Positions 1 through 10,400 are shown, numbered from the stretch's first letter. The stretch: DNA of 64,000 nucleotides from Pegoplata infirma (GCA_963921195.1 OY992537.1:20792642-20856641), one strand, 5' to 3'. Translations and numbers: made by a program. Notes: generated by a model not told the origin, from the letters alone.

Positions 1-92
1 CGACTTTTATGCAAATTTACTCGTATCAATTGATTTTTAGTTATATTAACTGAATTTCAGTTGGAAATTTGTTAATTGGTTTTCTGTATGTA
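1..92 (-). repeat. Truncated end of an ACACRSAGAAAA-type MITE
   Basis: Read on the minus strand this begins ACATACAGAAAACC and carries CCAACTGAAATTCAGTT, matching the left end of the complete 249-bp element at 17984-18232. The window edge cuts off the rest. It has no coding potential. The family assignment rests on the shared terminal and subterminal motifs only. Confidence 0.6.
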
Positions 93-149
93 CCTTTCAC
101 AATGTCCTATTTTATTCATAGAAAAAAGTTAACTGTTTTGATTACAAAT

Positions 150-803
150 ATTTTATTTTAGGTAAAAAAACTTTTTTTAGTAATTTAAAAAAAATAAAAA
201 AAATTTTGAGTGTAAAAATTTTTTTGAGTGGACAATTTTTTTTTTTTTTAGTGTAAATTTTTTTTTTGGGTGTAAAATTGCTTTCAAGTACATTTTTTTT
301 TCAGTGTAAAAACATTTTTAAGTGACCAAACTGCGTTGTAAAATATTTTTGTGATTTAAAAATGTTTTTAAAACTTGTTTAACGGTTTTTTTAACACATG
401 AGTTTAAGGTGAAACCATTCTGAAATTCACGGCTTTGATAATAACTTTTGAACTAACACCAACCAACCAGGAAAAGGAGAAATATATATGCCAACCTTCA
501 GCAGACTTAGGTTTGTCTTTCGAAAGTTAGTATGTTTTATATCTCGAAAATTCGCGAAAAGCCCTTGCCAAAATTTACTCTTTTGCTTATAATTTTTGAA
601 CCACTGAACCGATTACGCTGAATTACAACACCAACCTGTTCCGGTAAAATACCAACAATTATGCCAAACCTCAGCAGCCTTAAGTCTTTTCAAAATAAAG
701 TCTTTCCAAAGTAAGCGCGTTTTCAACAGACAGAAATACGGACGGACAGACGGATGGACATCACTAGATCGACTAAAAATCGATCGAGGAAGATATGGGC
801 GTT
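150..803 (-). mobile_element. mini-me/DINE-1-like element, subfamily A, lacking its (TA)n core
   Basis: Reversed relative to the full copy at 15831-16917. It shows in order the T-rich GAGTGTAAA tail repeats, the degenerate 'AAAACCGTGAATTTC' block, two 'TTTTGAACCACTGAACCGAT'-like blocks, a short GACA/GACGGACA microsatellite at 729-767 and ATCACTAGATCGACT. The (TA)n core beyond this is missing, replaced by unrelated A+T-rich DNA. Mini-me elements are known dipteran non-autonomous repeats carrying (TA)n and (GTCY)n proto-microsatellites, and DINE-1 elements are considered non-autonomous Helentrons. No protein is encoded. Confidence 0.8.
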
Positions 804-1124
804 TAAAAAATCACTTTTTTGACACTATTAGACAGTTCTTTAACATTTTGGTGCTCGCAAACCGTAAATTGTACGAAACAACTTATAAAATAATATTGTT
901 TATAAAATTATAAAGATTTAAAATTTATTAAAAAAAAAAATTAACAAAAAATTTTGAAAACCATATTTGAATGTCCTTTTTTCTGGGAAGGACATCATGG
1001 ATTTTCAAAAACAATATTTTGTATTAAAGTTTAAGATATCCGTTTAACGGTATTAAAATTTCAGAATGGTGTTTTTTCGTATTATTGATCAATAAATTTT
1101 ATTAGTTTGTTAGATAGCCAAATA
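804..1124. other. A+T-rich stretch without recognisable features
   Basis: No ORF of note, no inverted repeat and no match to the families found elsewhere in the window. Confidence 0.6.
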
Positions 1125-1129
1125 CTTGA

Positions 1130-1531
1130 TTTTTTTCAAAACTTGATTTTTTTAAATCAAAAATCAAAAAAATGAAAAAAAGTTTTTGATAAAAACAAAA
1201 AAAAATAATGGAAAAAAATTTTTGATGAAATAAAACATTGGCTAAAAAAAATTGTTGAAAAAGAAATATAAAAAAAAAAAAATTTTGATAAAAAAATCAT
1301 GAAAAGAAGCTTTTGATAAGAAGAAAAGTTTGATGAAAATTTTTTTTTTTAATTATCAAAAAAAAAATTTATGAAAATGGTTGAAAAGAATGAGAAATTG
1401 AAAAAAAATTATTAAAACAAAGTTTTTTAATAAAAAAAATGTATTTAATAAAAAAACAAAAATAATGAAATTCATTATGGCTCGTTTTATTCACCAGCTG
1501 GTGAGTTTTTTTTATTCACCAGCTGGTGAGT
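1130..1531 (-). repeat. CAGCTG-palindrome headed, (TTGATGAAA)-rich repeat, minus copy
   Basis: An A-rich tract of degenerate TTTTTGATGAAA units ends in two direct copies of the dyad TTCACCAGCTGGTGAG at 1490-1505 and 1515-1530. The reverse complement of this arrangement, dyads followed by T-rich TTTTTTCATCAA units, occurs at 8452-9420, so this is an inverted copy of the same family. It is non-coding. Confidence 0.65.
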
Positions 1532-1784
1532 TACCTTTTTGCTTTTAAGAAAAAAAAATTGGAGCAAAAAAATAATGTTAAAACTAAATTTTTTATAAAA
1601 TATATTAGGAGTTTCCACTAAAGAAATGGCGTTTTTTCACTGCTTTTTATTTTTTTTTTTAAATCTCGTTTCCTCTGACCCTTTCATAAAACTTGAGATT
1701 AACTTTGGCTTAAACTTAATTTGAGTCAAATCCGATAACTTGAACACGTGGCGGCCATCGATCGATGTTATTAAGCCTTTCACA

Positions 1785-1830
1785 AAGAAAGGGTCGATTT
1801 GGTCAAGTCGAATTTAACTTTTTATTTCTT
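1785..1830 (+). repeat. mini-me 3' tail fragment
   Basis: Contains TTTGGTCAAGTCGAATTTAA followed by CTTTTT, equivalent to the GGCCAAGTCGAATTTAACTT tail of the complete copies. The rest of the element is absent. The surrounding 1532-1918 otherwise shows nothing recognisable. Confidence 0.5.
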
Positions 1831-1918
1831 TCTAAATATATTTTAAAAGATGGGAACTTTCGTTCTGATTAATTGTTATTAAAAAATAAAAATTGTTTTA
1901 TTTGGCCTTTAAAATATT

Positions 1919-2332
1919 ATATTTTGAGTAGGTTTATTCTAGCTCGAGGTCATTATTTTCTTTACTAATTAAAACTTTTATTATATTCTCATAGAATATT
2001 GTTCAAAAAAAATATTTTTCTGTTTAAAATTTATTTGTGTTGGTCATTTCGACGGAATTTGTCAAATCCCATTGTCAAGATTATTTAGCAAAAAATAAAA
2101 ACCTTAAGCAAGTAGCAAAGGGTCTTAATTGACAACAATTAATGATTTAACTAAAATATTAATACATATTCGACTCTACTCTCATTGGGAATTACAAAAC
2201 GAAAATTGTACCATCGTAGTAAGATCACTATCATCAACTAACAGACAAAAAAAATGATAATATGAGAATACCATAGTTTTAATTAGTGAAGGAAATAATG
2301 ACCTCGAGCTAGAATAAACCTACTCAAAATAT
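1919..2332. mobile_element. Non-autonomous TIR element with ~75-bp terminal inverted repeats
   Basis: The left end reads ATATTTTGAGTAGGTTTATT. The right end, reversed, reads the same, and the match continues through CTAGCTCGAGGTCATTATTT for about 75 bp with a few mismatches. About 265 bp of A+T-rich DNA without an ORF separates the arms. No clear target duplication was identified, so the superfamily is undetermined. Confidence 0.85.
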
Positions 2333-3340
2333 GATGGGAAATTACTTTACGTTGACTCGAACTGGAATACTTTTTTCTTAAGTTTCAAAAAATTTTCTTT
2401 AACATTTGTACTCTTTTTCAAACCCAAACACATTTCACTTAGCAATCCTTCCCTCCTAATACAAAAATATACACAGCAACCAGTTCAGTACACCAACTGT
2501 GTTCTTATATAAATTTAAAAAATAAAAAATGTATTACCCGGGATTTACTTAATGTAATGAAATACGCAATATGTATACGATGTGTATAAGTATATTTGTA
2601 AATATACACAACATTCGTGCTATGTAATCTGCATACTCTTGATTAGAAATTGAAATTATTTCAAATTGCAAAAAAAAAAGTGTAAGAAATGAAAAAATTT
2701 TCCAAACGACAAAAAGAAATTCAAATGTTTACTTTTATACATTTGTATTTACAATCACATCTCAAGGGTGTATTTTTTGTATTTCTTTCTTTTTTGTAAA
2801 ATAAATAAAAATTGTATTTCAAAAGACATTTTCGAAATTAGAAAAAAAAACTTTTAAAAAACCTTTTTAAAATTAATTTCCTCAAGGAACTAAAACTAAG
2901 TCACACGTATTTGTTTAAAAATGTTTTCTTACAACATTTTATTGGGTAAATTTTTGTTGGTGTTTATTATCATAAGTTTCATAAGTTTTGTTTTTTAATG
3001 CTTTTAATAAACTGTGAAAACTGTAAAAAAAAAAGGTTTTTCTGTAAAAACAAAAACTTTTGATTTTATTTGTTTTTTTTACTTTTATGATTTCAAAATA
3101 AAACTGATTCAGGTTTTGATGTTGGCTAAAGGGCATTCACACATATATTTTTATTTTGCCAAAACTAAAAAAAGTTATAAAAAAAGTTTTTTTTTATTAT
3201 ATTTTTCACACAAATACACACATCAGTTTTAAAATGAGAAAAAATTATAAGACTTGAACTAACAAAAACCATAAATAAGCAAATATCAAAGTTAAAGAGG
3301 TCTAGGGAATTAAAATTTTAAGTGCCCTAAAAAAATACAT
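2333..3340. other. A+T-rich non-coding DNA, no gene seen
   Basis: Small ORFs here are low-complexity (K/F/Y-rich) and overlap on both strands, as expected by chance at this composition. There are short alternating TA/TG runs around 2560-2620 but no transposon ends. Confidence 0.6.
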
Positions 3341-3343
3341 ATA

Positions 3344-3945
3344 AGCTATTCCACACCAAATGTCCAGCGAAAAAAAAAAACACGTGTCCCATGAATTTCT
3401 GAATAGGTTGTTTTAATAGCCCTATATGGAACTAAGAAAATTGCGTTTTTGTTTTTTAATTTTTCAAAGGCGTGGCTAAATATTCAAAAAATGGTAAAAT
3501 TTGTGTCGAGTTGCCTTAACTGAGTATTTATCAAATTCAAATGGAATGCACCATAATCTCAAAAATTTGCACTCTTGTATACTTTTTAATGGGCTATAGG
3601 TTAAAAATTTTTATTTTAACAAATTTTCAGAACCCGTTCTGAAATTTCCAATTTTTTAAAAAAAGTCAATTTTCAAAAATCCGTCCACTTTTTTTTTGAG
3701 TTTATATGTTTCTCTATCCACACAAAAACATCGGAATATCGGATTTGAATATTAAATTTCATAAGAATTTTGCAATTTGCTTGTATTTTCTTCTTTCAAC
3801 ATAACGGATGAGTAACAGATATTTGCATAAAAAATATTCATACGCTATGTTAAACCAAGAAAATACAAGCAAATTACAAAATTGTTATGAAATTTAACAT
3901 TCAAACGGTTTTCTCGAAAAAGAAACCTCCGATTTTTTTGTGTGG
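3344..3945. repeat. Possible decayed foldback element
   Basis: Arms 3718-3803 and 3846-3945 are inverted copies: CCACACAAAAACATCGGA ... TTGCTTGTATTTTCTT, against the reverse of the right arm with CCACACAAAAAAATCGGA. The ~40-bp centre forms the loop. Upstream, 3346-3366 reads CTATTCCACACCAAATGTCC, resembling the GGGGCATTCCATGCCAAATC termini of the foldbacks at 22 and 24.8 kb. No matching right terminus is present, so it may be truncated. Confidence 0.5.
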
Positions 3946-4129
3946 AAATCAAAAAATATCTAAACTGAAAAAAAAAAAAATAAAAAACAAGTAGAAAAAT
4001 TAAATCCAACTAAACTGAATCTATGAATACCCTCCACAATGATCTTTTTAAGTATTAGAAACGTTTTCTAATTTAAAAAATTTGCTTTGATTGGAAATAT
4101 TTTATTTTGAGTAAAAAAAATTTTTAACA

Positions 4130-4190
4130 TGATAATGTTTTTAGGCTGTTGTCTAATTTTACAAATGATGCAGGACGCCACCTCAGTTAT
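4130..4190 (+). repeat. Dispersed repeat E, copy 1 (interrupted by a LINE)
   Basis: Shares GGACGCCACCTCAGTT and the preceding TAATGTTTTTAGGCTG block with 8571-8700. There the sequence continues TGACTATATAAGC, but here it breaks off into retrotransposon sequence at about 4190. Confidence 0.6.
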
Positions 4191-4391
4191 ACTATACTAG
4201 CCGTATGTGGAATAAACTCCCCGCAGACGTCTTCCCAACCAGCTACAATTTGGAAAAATTCAAATTAAACGTCCACAAACAGTACTCCCTCTTTCCTTCT
4301 CCTCATAACCTATTTTCCTAATACCAACACAATGCATTGCATCAGTAGGGGGCATCCCCTGAGTGTTGGCTCAATGTAAAAAAAAAAAAAA
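4190..4391 (+). mobile_element. 5'-truncated non-LTR retrotransposon (LINE) 3' end
   Basis: The insertion interrupts repeat E. It consists of a C-terminal reverse-transcriptase ORF remnant, a ~56-bp 3' UTR and a 14-A tail at 4378-4391. Severe 5' truncation with a poly(A) tail is the normal outcome of target-primed reverse transcription. The tail argues for a jockey-like clade over CR1/L2, which usually end in short tandem repeats. Clade assignment is tentative. Confidence 0.7.
4196..4321 (+). pseudogene. C-terminal fragment of LINE ORF2 (reverse transcriptase protein)
   Basis: The frame gives about 41 residues ending at TAA 4319-4321 and includes SRMWNKLPADVFPTSYN, then NLEKFKLNVHKQ. The pattern R-x-W-N-x-L-P-x-x-V/I-F-P-x-x-Y/F-N-L-x-x-F-K is the familiar carboxy-terminal signature of jockey/CR1-type insect LINE polymerases, C-terminal to the reverse-transcriptase domain. 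Catalytic motifs are not present; the remaining protein is missing by 5' truncation, so nothing functional can be made. There is no start codon in context. This is the only recognisable protein-coding remnant in the window, and I base the identification on remembered family pattern, not on a search. Confidence 0.7.
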
Positions 4392-5670
4392 TATTCCGGG
4401 AGGTGCACTTACATTCCAAATTTCAAGTCTATAGCCTCAGTTGTTTGTAGAAATATAAAATGTGCTAAACAAAGTACCTTTTCTATCCCTTTTACTCTCT
4501 TAGAATCAGCATTTCCAAAAATACAGCCTCATTGGATTTACATTTCAGAAGGTGCACCCACATTCCAAATTTTAGGTGTTTATCTTCAGTGGTTTGTGGA
4601 AATAAAAAAAAGGACCAAAGTACTTTTTTTTACCCCTTTTACCCCCTTAGAAACAACATTTCCAAATCCGCAGCCTTATTGGATCTACATTTCAGGAGGT
4701 CTCAAATTTCACGTGTATTGCTTCAGTGATTTGTGGAAATAAAAAAAGGACCAAAGTACCTATTTTACCCCTTTTACCCCCTTAAAATCAACATTTCCAA
4801 AAACCCAGCCTTATTGGATCTACATTTCAGGAGGTCCACCTACATTCCAAATTTCAAGTGTATTGCTTCAGTGGTTTGTGGAAATATATAAAGTATCAAA
4901 ATACCTTTTTTTACCCCCTTAGAATCAACATTTCCAAAATCGCAGCTAAATTGATTGTTTGATATTTGCTAGAAATAGTTTTTTTCTGTTGTTGGATCTT
5001 ACATTCCTAGTTTTAAGTTTTTATGATCGTTATTTAAGCATGGGATGCTACATTCCAAATTTAAAGCTAATAAAGCCATTATTTAAGTATATATAAAAAG
5101 TACCACAATACCTTTTTTACCCGTTTTACCCTCATAGAATCATTATTTCAAAAAACCCAGCATTAGTGGATCTATATTCCGGGAGATGCAGCTACATTTC
5201 AAATTTCAAATCTCTATCTTCATTGGTTTGTGGAACTATAAAAAGTACTAACGTACCTGTTTTTGCACATTTTACCCCCTTAGAATCAACATTTTCAAAA
5301 CCCAAGCCTTAGTTGACCTATATTCCAGGAGGTGCATCTATATTCCAAATTTCAAGTCTCTAGCTTCAGTGGTTTGTGGAAATATAAAAAGTACCAAAAT
5401 ACCTTTTTTACACCTATTCCCTAGAATCAACCTTTCCAAAAACTCAGCCTTAAAGGATCTATACTTCGGGAAGTGCTAAAAAACAAAAAATTCTTTGCCT
5501 TTTTTAGAAATCTGTATTCCAAATTTAAAGTTTGCAGGACTATTATTTCAGGAATTATAATAAGTACCAAAATAAATTTTTTTACCCCCCCCCCCCCCCC
5601 CCCCTTAGAATCGAAATTTCGAAAAAGTACTTTTTCAAAATTTTCCCCGTTGCACAGTGGTTCCAAGTCC
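4392..5670 (+). repeat. 135-150 bp satellite F, block 1
   Basis: About eight diverged tandem units share CCCCTTAGAATCAACATTTC, AAAACCCAGCCTTA, TTCCAGGAGGTGCACCTACA, CAAATTTCAAGT, CTTCAGTGGTTTGTGG and AAATATAAAAAGTACCAAAG. The recurring 'TTAGAATC' anchors fall near 4500, 4649, 4783, 4919, 5135, 5280, 5423 and 5606, so spacing is mostly 134-149 bp with some longer intervals. A C16 homopolymer lies near 5586-5603. No ORF persists through units. Confidence 0.85.
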
Positions 5671-5904
5671 AAATCTAGCTGGACAAAATTATTTTATCAC
5701 CGTTTTATATGTTTTTGGGGTCGCTGAGTTCAAAAAACGTGTTTAAATTTTTCTAAGTCGATTACACTAATCGACAACTTTTTATTTTTTTTCTAATTTC
5801 AGATATTCATTAATGACAAAAATGGTTTATATGCAGAACAGAAATATGAAATGCAAAAACTTATTTTTTGAAAGTTTTGTAATCTCTAAAAAAAAAAAAA
5901 AAAT
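5671..5904. other. Spacer after satellite block 1
   Basis: Starts CTAGCTGGACAAAATTATTT, which is an inverted counterpart of TTTTGTCCAGCTAGATTTTG at 7077-7096. Otherwise A+T-rich with nothing recognisable. Confidence 0.5.
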
Positions 5905-5923
5905 TTGTCGAGAAGTGTAATTG

Positions 5924-6403
5924 AAAAAAAACAAGTGAGAGTGTTAAATTCGGCTATGCCGAATCTTTCATACCCTTCAAAATGTAAAAAAAATAAAAAA
6001 CCAGTGAGAGTGTTACATTCGGCTGTGCCGAATCTTTTATACCCTCCAAGATGTAAAAAAAAACAATATAAAAAAATCCAGGGGCGTCTTTTTTTTGGGG
6101 GGGGGGGGGTTGGTGGGAGACGTTAGGGAGCACCTTCCCCTTGCGATTTCGAACTTCATCTGAGAGAAGAATATTGCATTTGCTTAGCAAAAGTACAAAA
6201 AACCCCGCAAAAAATTCGATTTTTCTTAGGTCGGTTTAGTTCTCCAAGGGGGAACTTTTTTTCCCTTGGTCCGACTTTATCTATTTCCGAACTTAGCCTG
6301 CCTAGGAATATAAGACATATTCGTGGTAAATTTCGAAAGTCTAGCTCTTTTATTTTGGACTGTATCGTGTCCTCTACTGACAGGCATACGGACAGACAGA
6401 CGG
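5924..6403 (+). mobile_element. mini-me subfamily B, truncated, with tandemly duplicated head
   Basis: In this orientation subfamily B starts with the tail hairpin (ATTCGGCTGTGCCGAAT) and runs toward the GACA microsatellite. The head occurs twice, near 5931-5985 and 5998-6052, differing at a few bases. It continues with GGGGCGTCTTTTTTT, a G-run at 6098-6111, AAGGGGGAACTTTTTT-like and TAGCTCTTTTATTTTGGACT blocks, and a short CGGACAGACAGACGGACA tract. The element stops there: the TA core seen in 62306-62858 is absent. Confidence 0.8.
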
Positions 6404-7059
6404 ACATTTTTGAATTTAGTCTTAGTGTGTAATTGGCCGCGGTTTAATAGGAAACATAAAACTTAATGCTGTATTTAAGCTAAGCATAATTATAATACCT
6501 AAAAGTTATCAAAAACTTACAAAAATTCGATGTTTTATTCAGAAAAAAAATTTTAGGCGGAAATCTATTTTCATAAAAATTGTGATTAATTTTAAACTTG
6601 CAAAAACCTGCAAAAAATGTCTGCATGCCAACGTTCAATAATAAATTACCTATAAGTTGTATGTAGTAATTCGACATGATATGCCTGGATTCGGTTTTGG
6701 CAAGCTGCGGAAGTTTCATAAGTCCTCAAAAATATTGTTATTATTGACCATACTTCAAAATACAAAAAATGTTAGAAGAAGATCAATAATAAATTTCTTA
6801 TTAATGTACAGAATAAGTATAAATCTGTAGCTTTCTTGTACATAAACCGTTTTGAAACCACTGATGTAACATGGATAATATGATGTTATTAGTTGAACAC
6901 TTATATATATATATATTTTTTTTTAATATTGGATACCAAAAATGTTATTTCATTCGCATATTTAACAAAGTTAAAGACCTAAATCCAAGAAATGGTTATT
7001 AGTTTGATCAGAACACACCCTTAGCTTGCCCCTAGCACTATTAATTCCCAATTTTAAGG
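6404..7059. other. No recognisable feature
   Basis: A+T-rich DNA with a (TA)7-like run near 6900-6920. Small overlapping ORFs on both strands do not resemble proteins. Confidence 0.55.
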
Positions 7060-8304
7060 ACACTAATTTTTGGACTTTTGTCCAGCTAGATTTTGATTTG
7101 GAACCAATGTGCGTTGTTGGAACTAACATTTTAAAATTTTTTTGTAGGACCATAATTTCAAAAAATTTAGAAAGTACCAAAGTAAATTTTTTTACCACTT
7201 TTAACCCTTAGGAATTTCCAGAAAGTACTTTTTTGGGGAATGTTTTTCCGTTGGAGGATCCTACATTCCAATTTTCAAATTAATAGGATTTTTTCAAGAA
7301 AAAATAAAAAGTACCAAAGTGCTCGCTTTTTACCCCCCTTAGAATCGGTATTTCGAAAAAGTACTTTTTCATAATTTTTTTCATTGTTGGAAACAACAAT
7401 GCAAATTTTAGTTTTTTTGTAGGACTTTAATTTAAAAAAATATAAAAAGTACCAAAGTACAATTTTTTACCCCTTTTTACCCCTAGGAATCCGAATTTCC
7501 AGAAAGTACTTTTTTTTGGGAATGTTTTTCCGTTAGAGGATCCTACATTCCAATTTTCGAATTATTAGGATTTTTTTTCAGAAAAATTAAAAAGTACCAA
7601 AGTACTCGTTTTTTTACCCCCCTTAGAATCGGAATTTCGAAAAAGTACGTTTTCAGAATTTTTCCGTTGTTGGAACCACCATTGCAAATTTAAATATTTT
7701 TGTAGGACCTTAATTTTAAAAAATATAAAAAGTACCAAAGTACCATTTTTTACCCCCTTTTTACCCTTAGGAATCCGAATTTCCAGAAAGTACTTTTTTT
7801 TGGGAATGTTTTTCCGTTAGAGGATCCTACATTCCAATTTTCGAATTAATAGGATTTTTTTTCAGAAAAAATAAAAAGTACCAAAGTACTCGTTTTTTAC
7901 CCCCCTTAGAATTGGAATTTCGAAAAAGTACGTTTTCAGAATTTTTTCCGTTGTTGGAACCACCATTGAAAATTTTAATATTTTTGTAGGACCTTAATTT
8001 CAAAAAATATAAAAAGTACCAAAGTACCATTTTTTACCCCTTTTAACCCTTAGGAATCCGAATTCCCAGAAAGTTCTTTTTTTGGGAATGTTTTTCCGTT
8101 AGAGGATCCTAAATTTCAAATTTCAAATTAATTGAATTTTTTTCAGAAAAAATAAAAAGTACCAAAGTAGTCGCTTTTTCCCCTTTTTCAACTTTCATTT
8201 TTACCCCTTAAAATCAACATTTCCAAAAACCCAGCCTTAGTGGATATGTATTCCAGGAGGTGAAACTACAATCAAAATTTCAAGACTCTAACTTCAGTGG
8301 TTTG
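7060..8304 (+). repeat. Satellite F, block 2, with dimeric higher-order structure
   Basis: Two unit types alternate. Type 1 contains TAGGAATCCGAATTTCCAGA, TTTTTCCGTTAGAGGATCCT and ends with a short TTTCAGAAAAA-type block. Type 2 contains TTAGAATCGGAATTTCGAAA, CCGTTGTTGGAACCACCATT and TTTTTGTAGGACCTTAATTT. Type-1 anchors at 7484, 7768 and 8051 give a dimer period of 283-284 bp. Both types share ATAAAAAGTACCAAAGTAC, so they descend from one ~140-bp monomer. Confidence 0.85.
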
Positions 8305-8377
8305 GGCTGTGGGATGATGCGTGATTAGTATGTCAGTCAGTCATCAGTCAGTCACGCAACTACTTTATATATATAGA
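8305..8377 (+). repeat. GTCA-rich terminus of satellite F block 2
   Basis: GGCTGTGGGATGATGCGTGA leads to TCAGTCAGTCATCAGTCAGT and then CACGCAACTACTTTATATAT. The same sequence closes block 3 at 14148-14226. Recurrence at both ends suggests the satellite plus terminus form one mobile or amplified unit. Confidence 0.75.
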
Positions 8378-8810
8378 AGATAAGCTACAGACTAACAAAA
8401 GAGAATATAATAATTAAGGTTTGTAACTTTTATTTGTAACTTGGATAATAATTCACCTGCTGGTGAATAACCTCGTTTTTCACCAGCTGGTGCATAAAAC
8501 ATAACATAAGTATTTTTAAACAATTTTTTTTTTTATTTTTTCAGAATTTTTTTTTTCAAAAATTTTTTTTAACGTAATAATGTTTTAAGGCTGGTGTCTA
8601 ATTTTAAAAAAGTTTCAGGACGCCACCTCAGTTTGACTATATAAGCTAATAATTAACGAAAAAGAAAACAAGAATTTAATTTTCATTTTCTTAAAACCAA
8701 AAATTTTAATAACTTGGGTTTGTAACTTGGATAATAATTCACCTCGTGGCGAAAAAAACAGTTTTTCACCAGCTGGTGAATAAAAAGTAACATAATTATT
8801 TTTCAACAAA
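8378..8810 (+). repeat. CAGCTG dyads flanking dispersed repeat E, copy 2
   Basis: Two direct copies of a cassette (GTTTGTAACTTGGATAATAA, then paired dyads) flank repeat E at 8571-8700. Dyads are TTCACCTGCTGGTGAA (8452-8467), TTCACCAGCTGGTGCA (8479-8494), degenerate TTCACCTCGTGGCGAA (8738-8753) and TTCACCAGCTGGTGAA (8765-8780). E here contains GGACGCCACCTCAGTTTGAC and ATTTTCTTAAAACCAAA. No coding region. Confidence 0.7.
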
Positions 8811-9420
8811 AAAAAAAAATTTTTCATCAATTTTTTTTTATCAATTTTTTTTTTTTTTCATCAATTTTTTTTTTCATCACATTTTTTTTGTTTCATCAAT
8901 TTTTTTATTTTCATCAAATTTTTTTTTCATCAAAATTTTTTTTCATCAATTTTTTTTTTTTTTTTCATCAATTTTTTTTTTTTTTTCATCAATTTTTTTT
9001 TTTTTTCATAAATTTTTTTTTATCAAACTTTTTTTTTCATCATTTTTTTTTTTATCAAAAGTTTTTTTTTATAAATTTTTTTTTTCATTAATTTTTTTTT
9101 CATCAATTATTTTTTTCATCAAAATTTTTTTTCATCAATTTTTTGTTTTTTCATCATTTTTTTTTTTTTTCATCAATTTTTTTTTCATTAATTTCTTTTT
9201 TTTCATCAAATTTTTTTCATAATTTTTTTTCATCATATTTTTTTCATCAATTTTTTTTTTTGTCATCAAATTTTCTTATCAAATTTTTTATTATCAATTT
9301 TTTTCTCACCAAAAAAAAAATTTTTTTTATATTTTTTTTAATCAATTTTTTTTTTTATATCAAAAAAATTCATCAAAAACTTTTTTCATCAAAATTTTTT
9401 TTTTTACCAAAAATTTTGGG
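8811..9420 (+). repeat. Low-complexity (TTTTTTTCATCAA)n tract
   Basis: Dozens of degenerate T-run/CATCAA units. They create phenylalanine-rich reading frames that are artefacts of composition. The inverted equivalent is at 1130-1490. Confidence 0.85.
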
Positions 9421-9790
9421 TTCATTAAATTTTTTTTAACATAATTTTGTTTTTCGTGAAAAAAATTATTTTTTTTTTTAACAAAACTACTTTTCACCAA
9501 GTCTAAGCTTTTCGCATAAAAATTTTCCATTTGTTTATCAAATGTGCATAAAACAAGTGAGAGTGTTATATTCTTTGGTGACGAATCTTTTATACTCTCC
9601 AAAATGTAAAAACACTTTTTTGCACTTATTTTTGCACTCTCTTACAAAATGTACAGCTTTTTTGGATTTTTAATGGGGTCCTCGACTGATATTTCAATTT
9701 GTTTTGCTTGGAATAGCAAAGTAATATAACATTATTTTTTCTAAAAAAAAACTTTGCTTTGGCAAGTACACCCAAATCTTCCGCAAAACA
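9421..9790 (+). mobile_element. Internally deleted mini-me subfamily B remnant
   Basis: The head ACAAGTGAGAGTGTTATATT ... CGAATCTTTTATACTCTCC at about 9553-9602 is followed within ~90 bp by TAATGGGGTCCTCGACTGAT at 9670-9690, which belongs to the core at the other end. The intervening body and the GTCY tract are missing. Confidence 0.6.
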
Positions 9791-10400
9791 TTATCATGTT
9801 TTAATGTTTTGGGCAAGAGTACAAAATTCGCAGACATTTTTTATAAATTTTTTTTCATCAATTGTTTTTTTCATAATTTTTTTTTTTTTTTTAAATTTTT
9901 TCAAACTTTTTTTTCAAACTTTTTTTTCATAAATTTTTTTCCATAAATTTTTTTTCATCAATATTTTTATTTTTTCCACCATTTTTTCATCAATTGAGTA
10001 TTCATTTTCGTCAATTTTTTTTTAATAAAAATTTTCTTTAATATTTTTTTTTTTTCATCAAAAATTTTTTTTTAAATTAAAATTTTTTTTTTTAATAAAA
10101 ATTTTCTTTAATATTTTTTTAAGCCATTTTATTTCATCAAAAACAAAAAAGAAAACAAAAATTCTTCTCAAAATCATTCTTTCATCAAATTTCTATTTCA
10201 TCAAAAATTTTGTTTTCTTCAAAAAAAAAAAATTTATCATAATTTTGCTTTTCATGAAAAAAAAATATATTTTTTGCATTTTTTTTTTACCAAAATTACT
10301 TTTTTTTTAACTCTTTTGACATAAAAATGTTCCATTTGTTATATATGGTTTGAATTGAGAGAGGTGTGAAAGAAAAATTTATTTTCCTAAAAATTTAAGA
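9791..10400 (+). repeat. Second T-rich CATCAA tract and repeated flank
   Basis: Similar to 8811-9420 but more degraded. Its end, 10338-10400 (GTTATATATGGTTTGAATTG, GGTGTGAAAGAAAAATTTAT), recurs at 14241-14300, showing that a block of this T-rich family was copied. Confidence 0.65.

Noticed and set aside
6098..6111. G-run as a regulatory G-quadruplex
   Set aside because: A single homopolymer in one decayed repeat; no conservation of it in the other mini-me B copies beyond a shorter G-rich stretch at 62430.
8888..9439. Phenylalanine/histidine-rich frames
   Set aside because: Produced by T-run/CATCAA low-complexity DNA.
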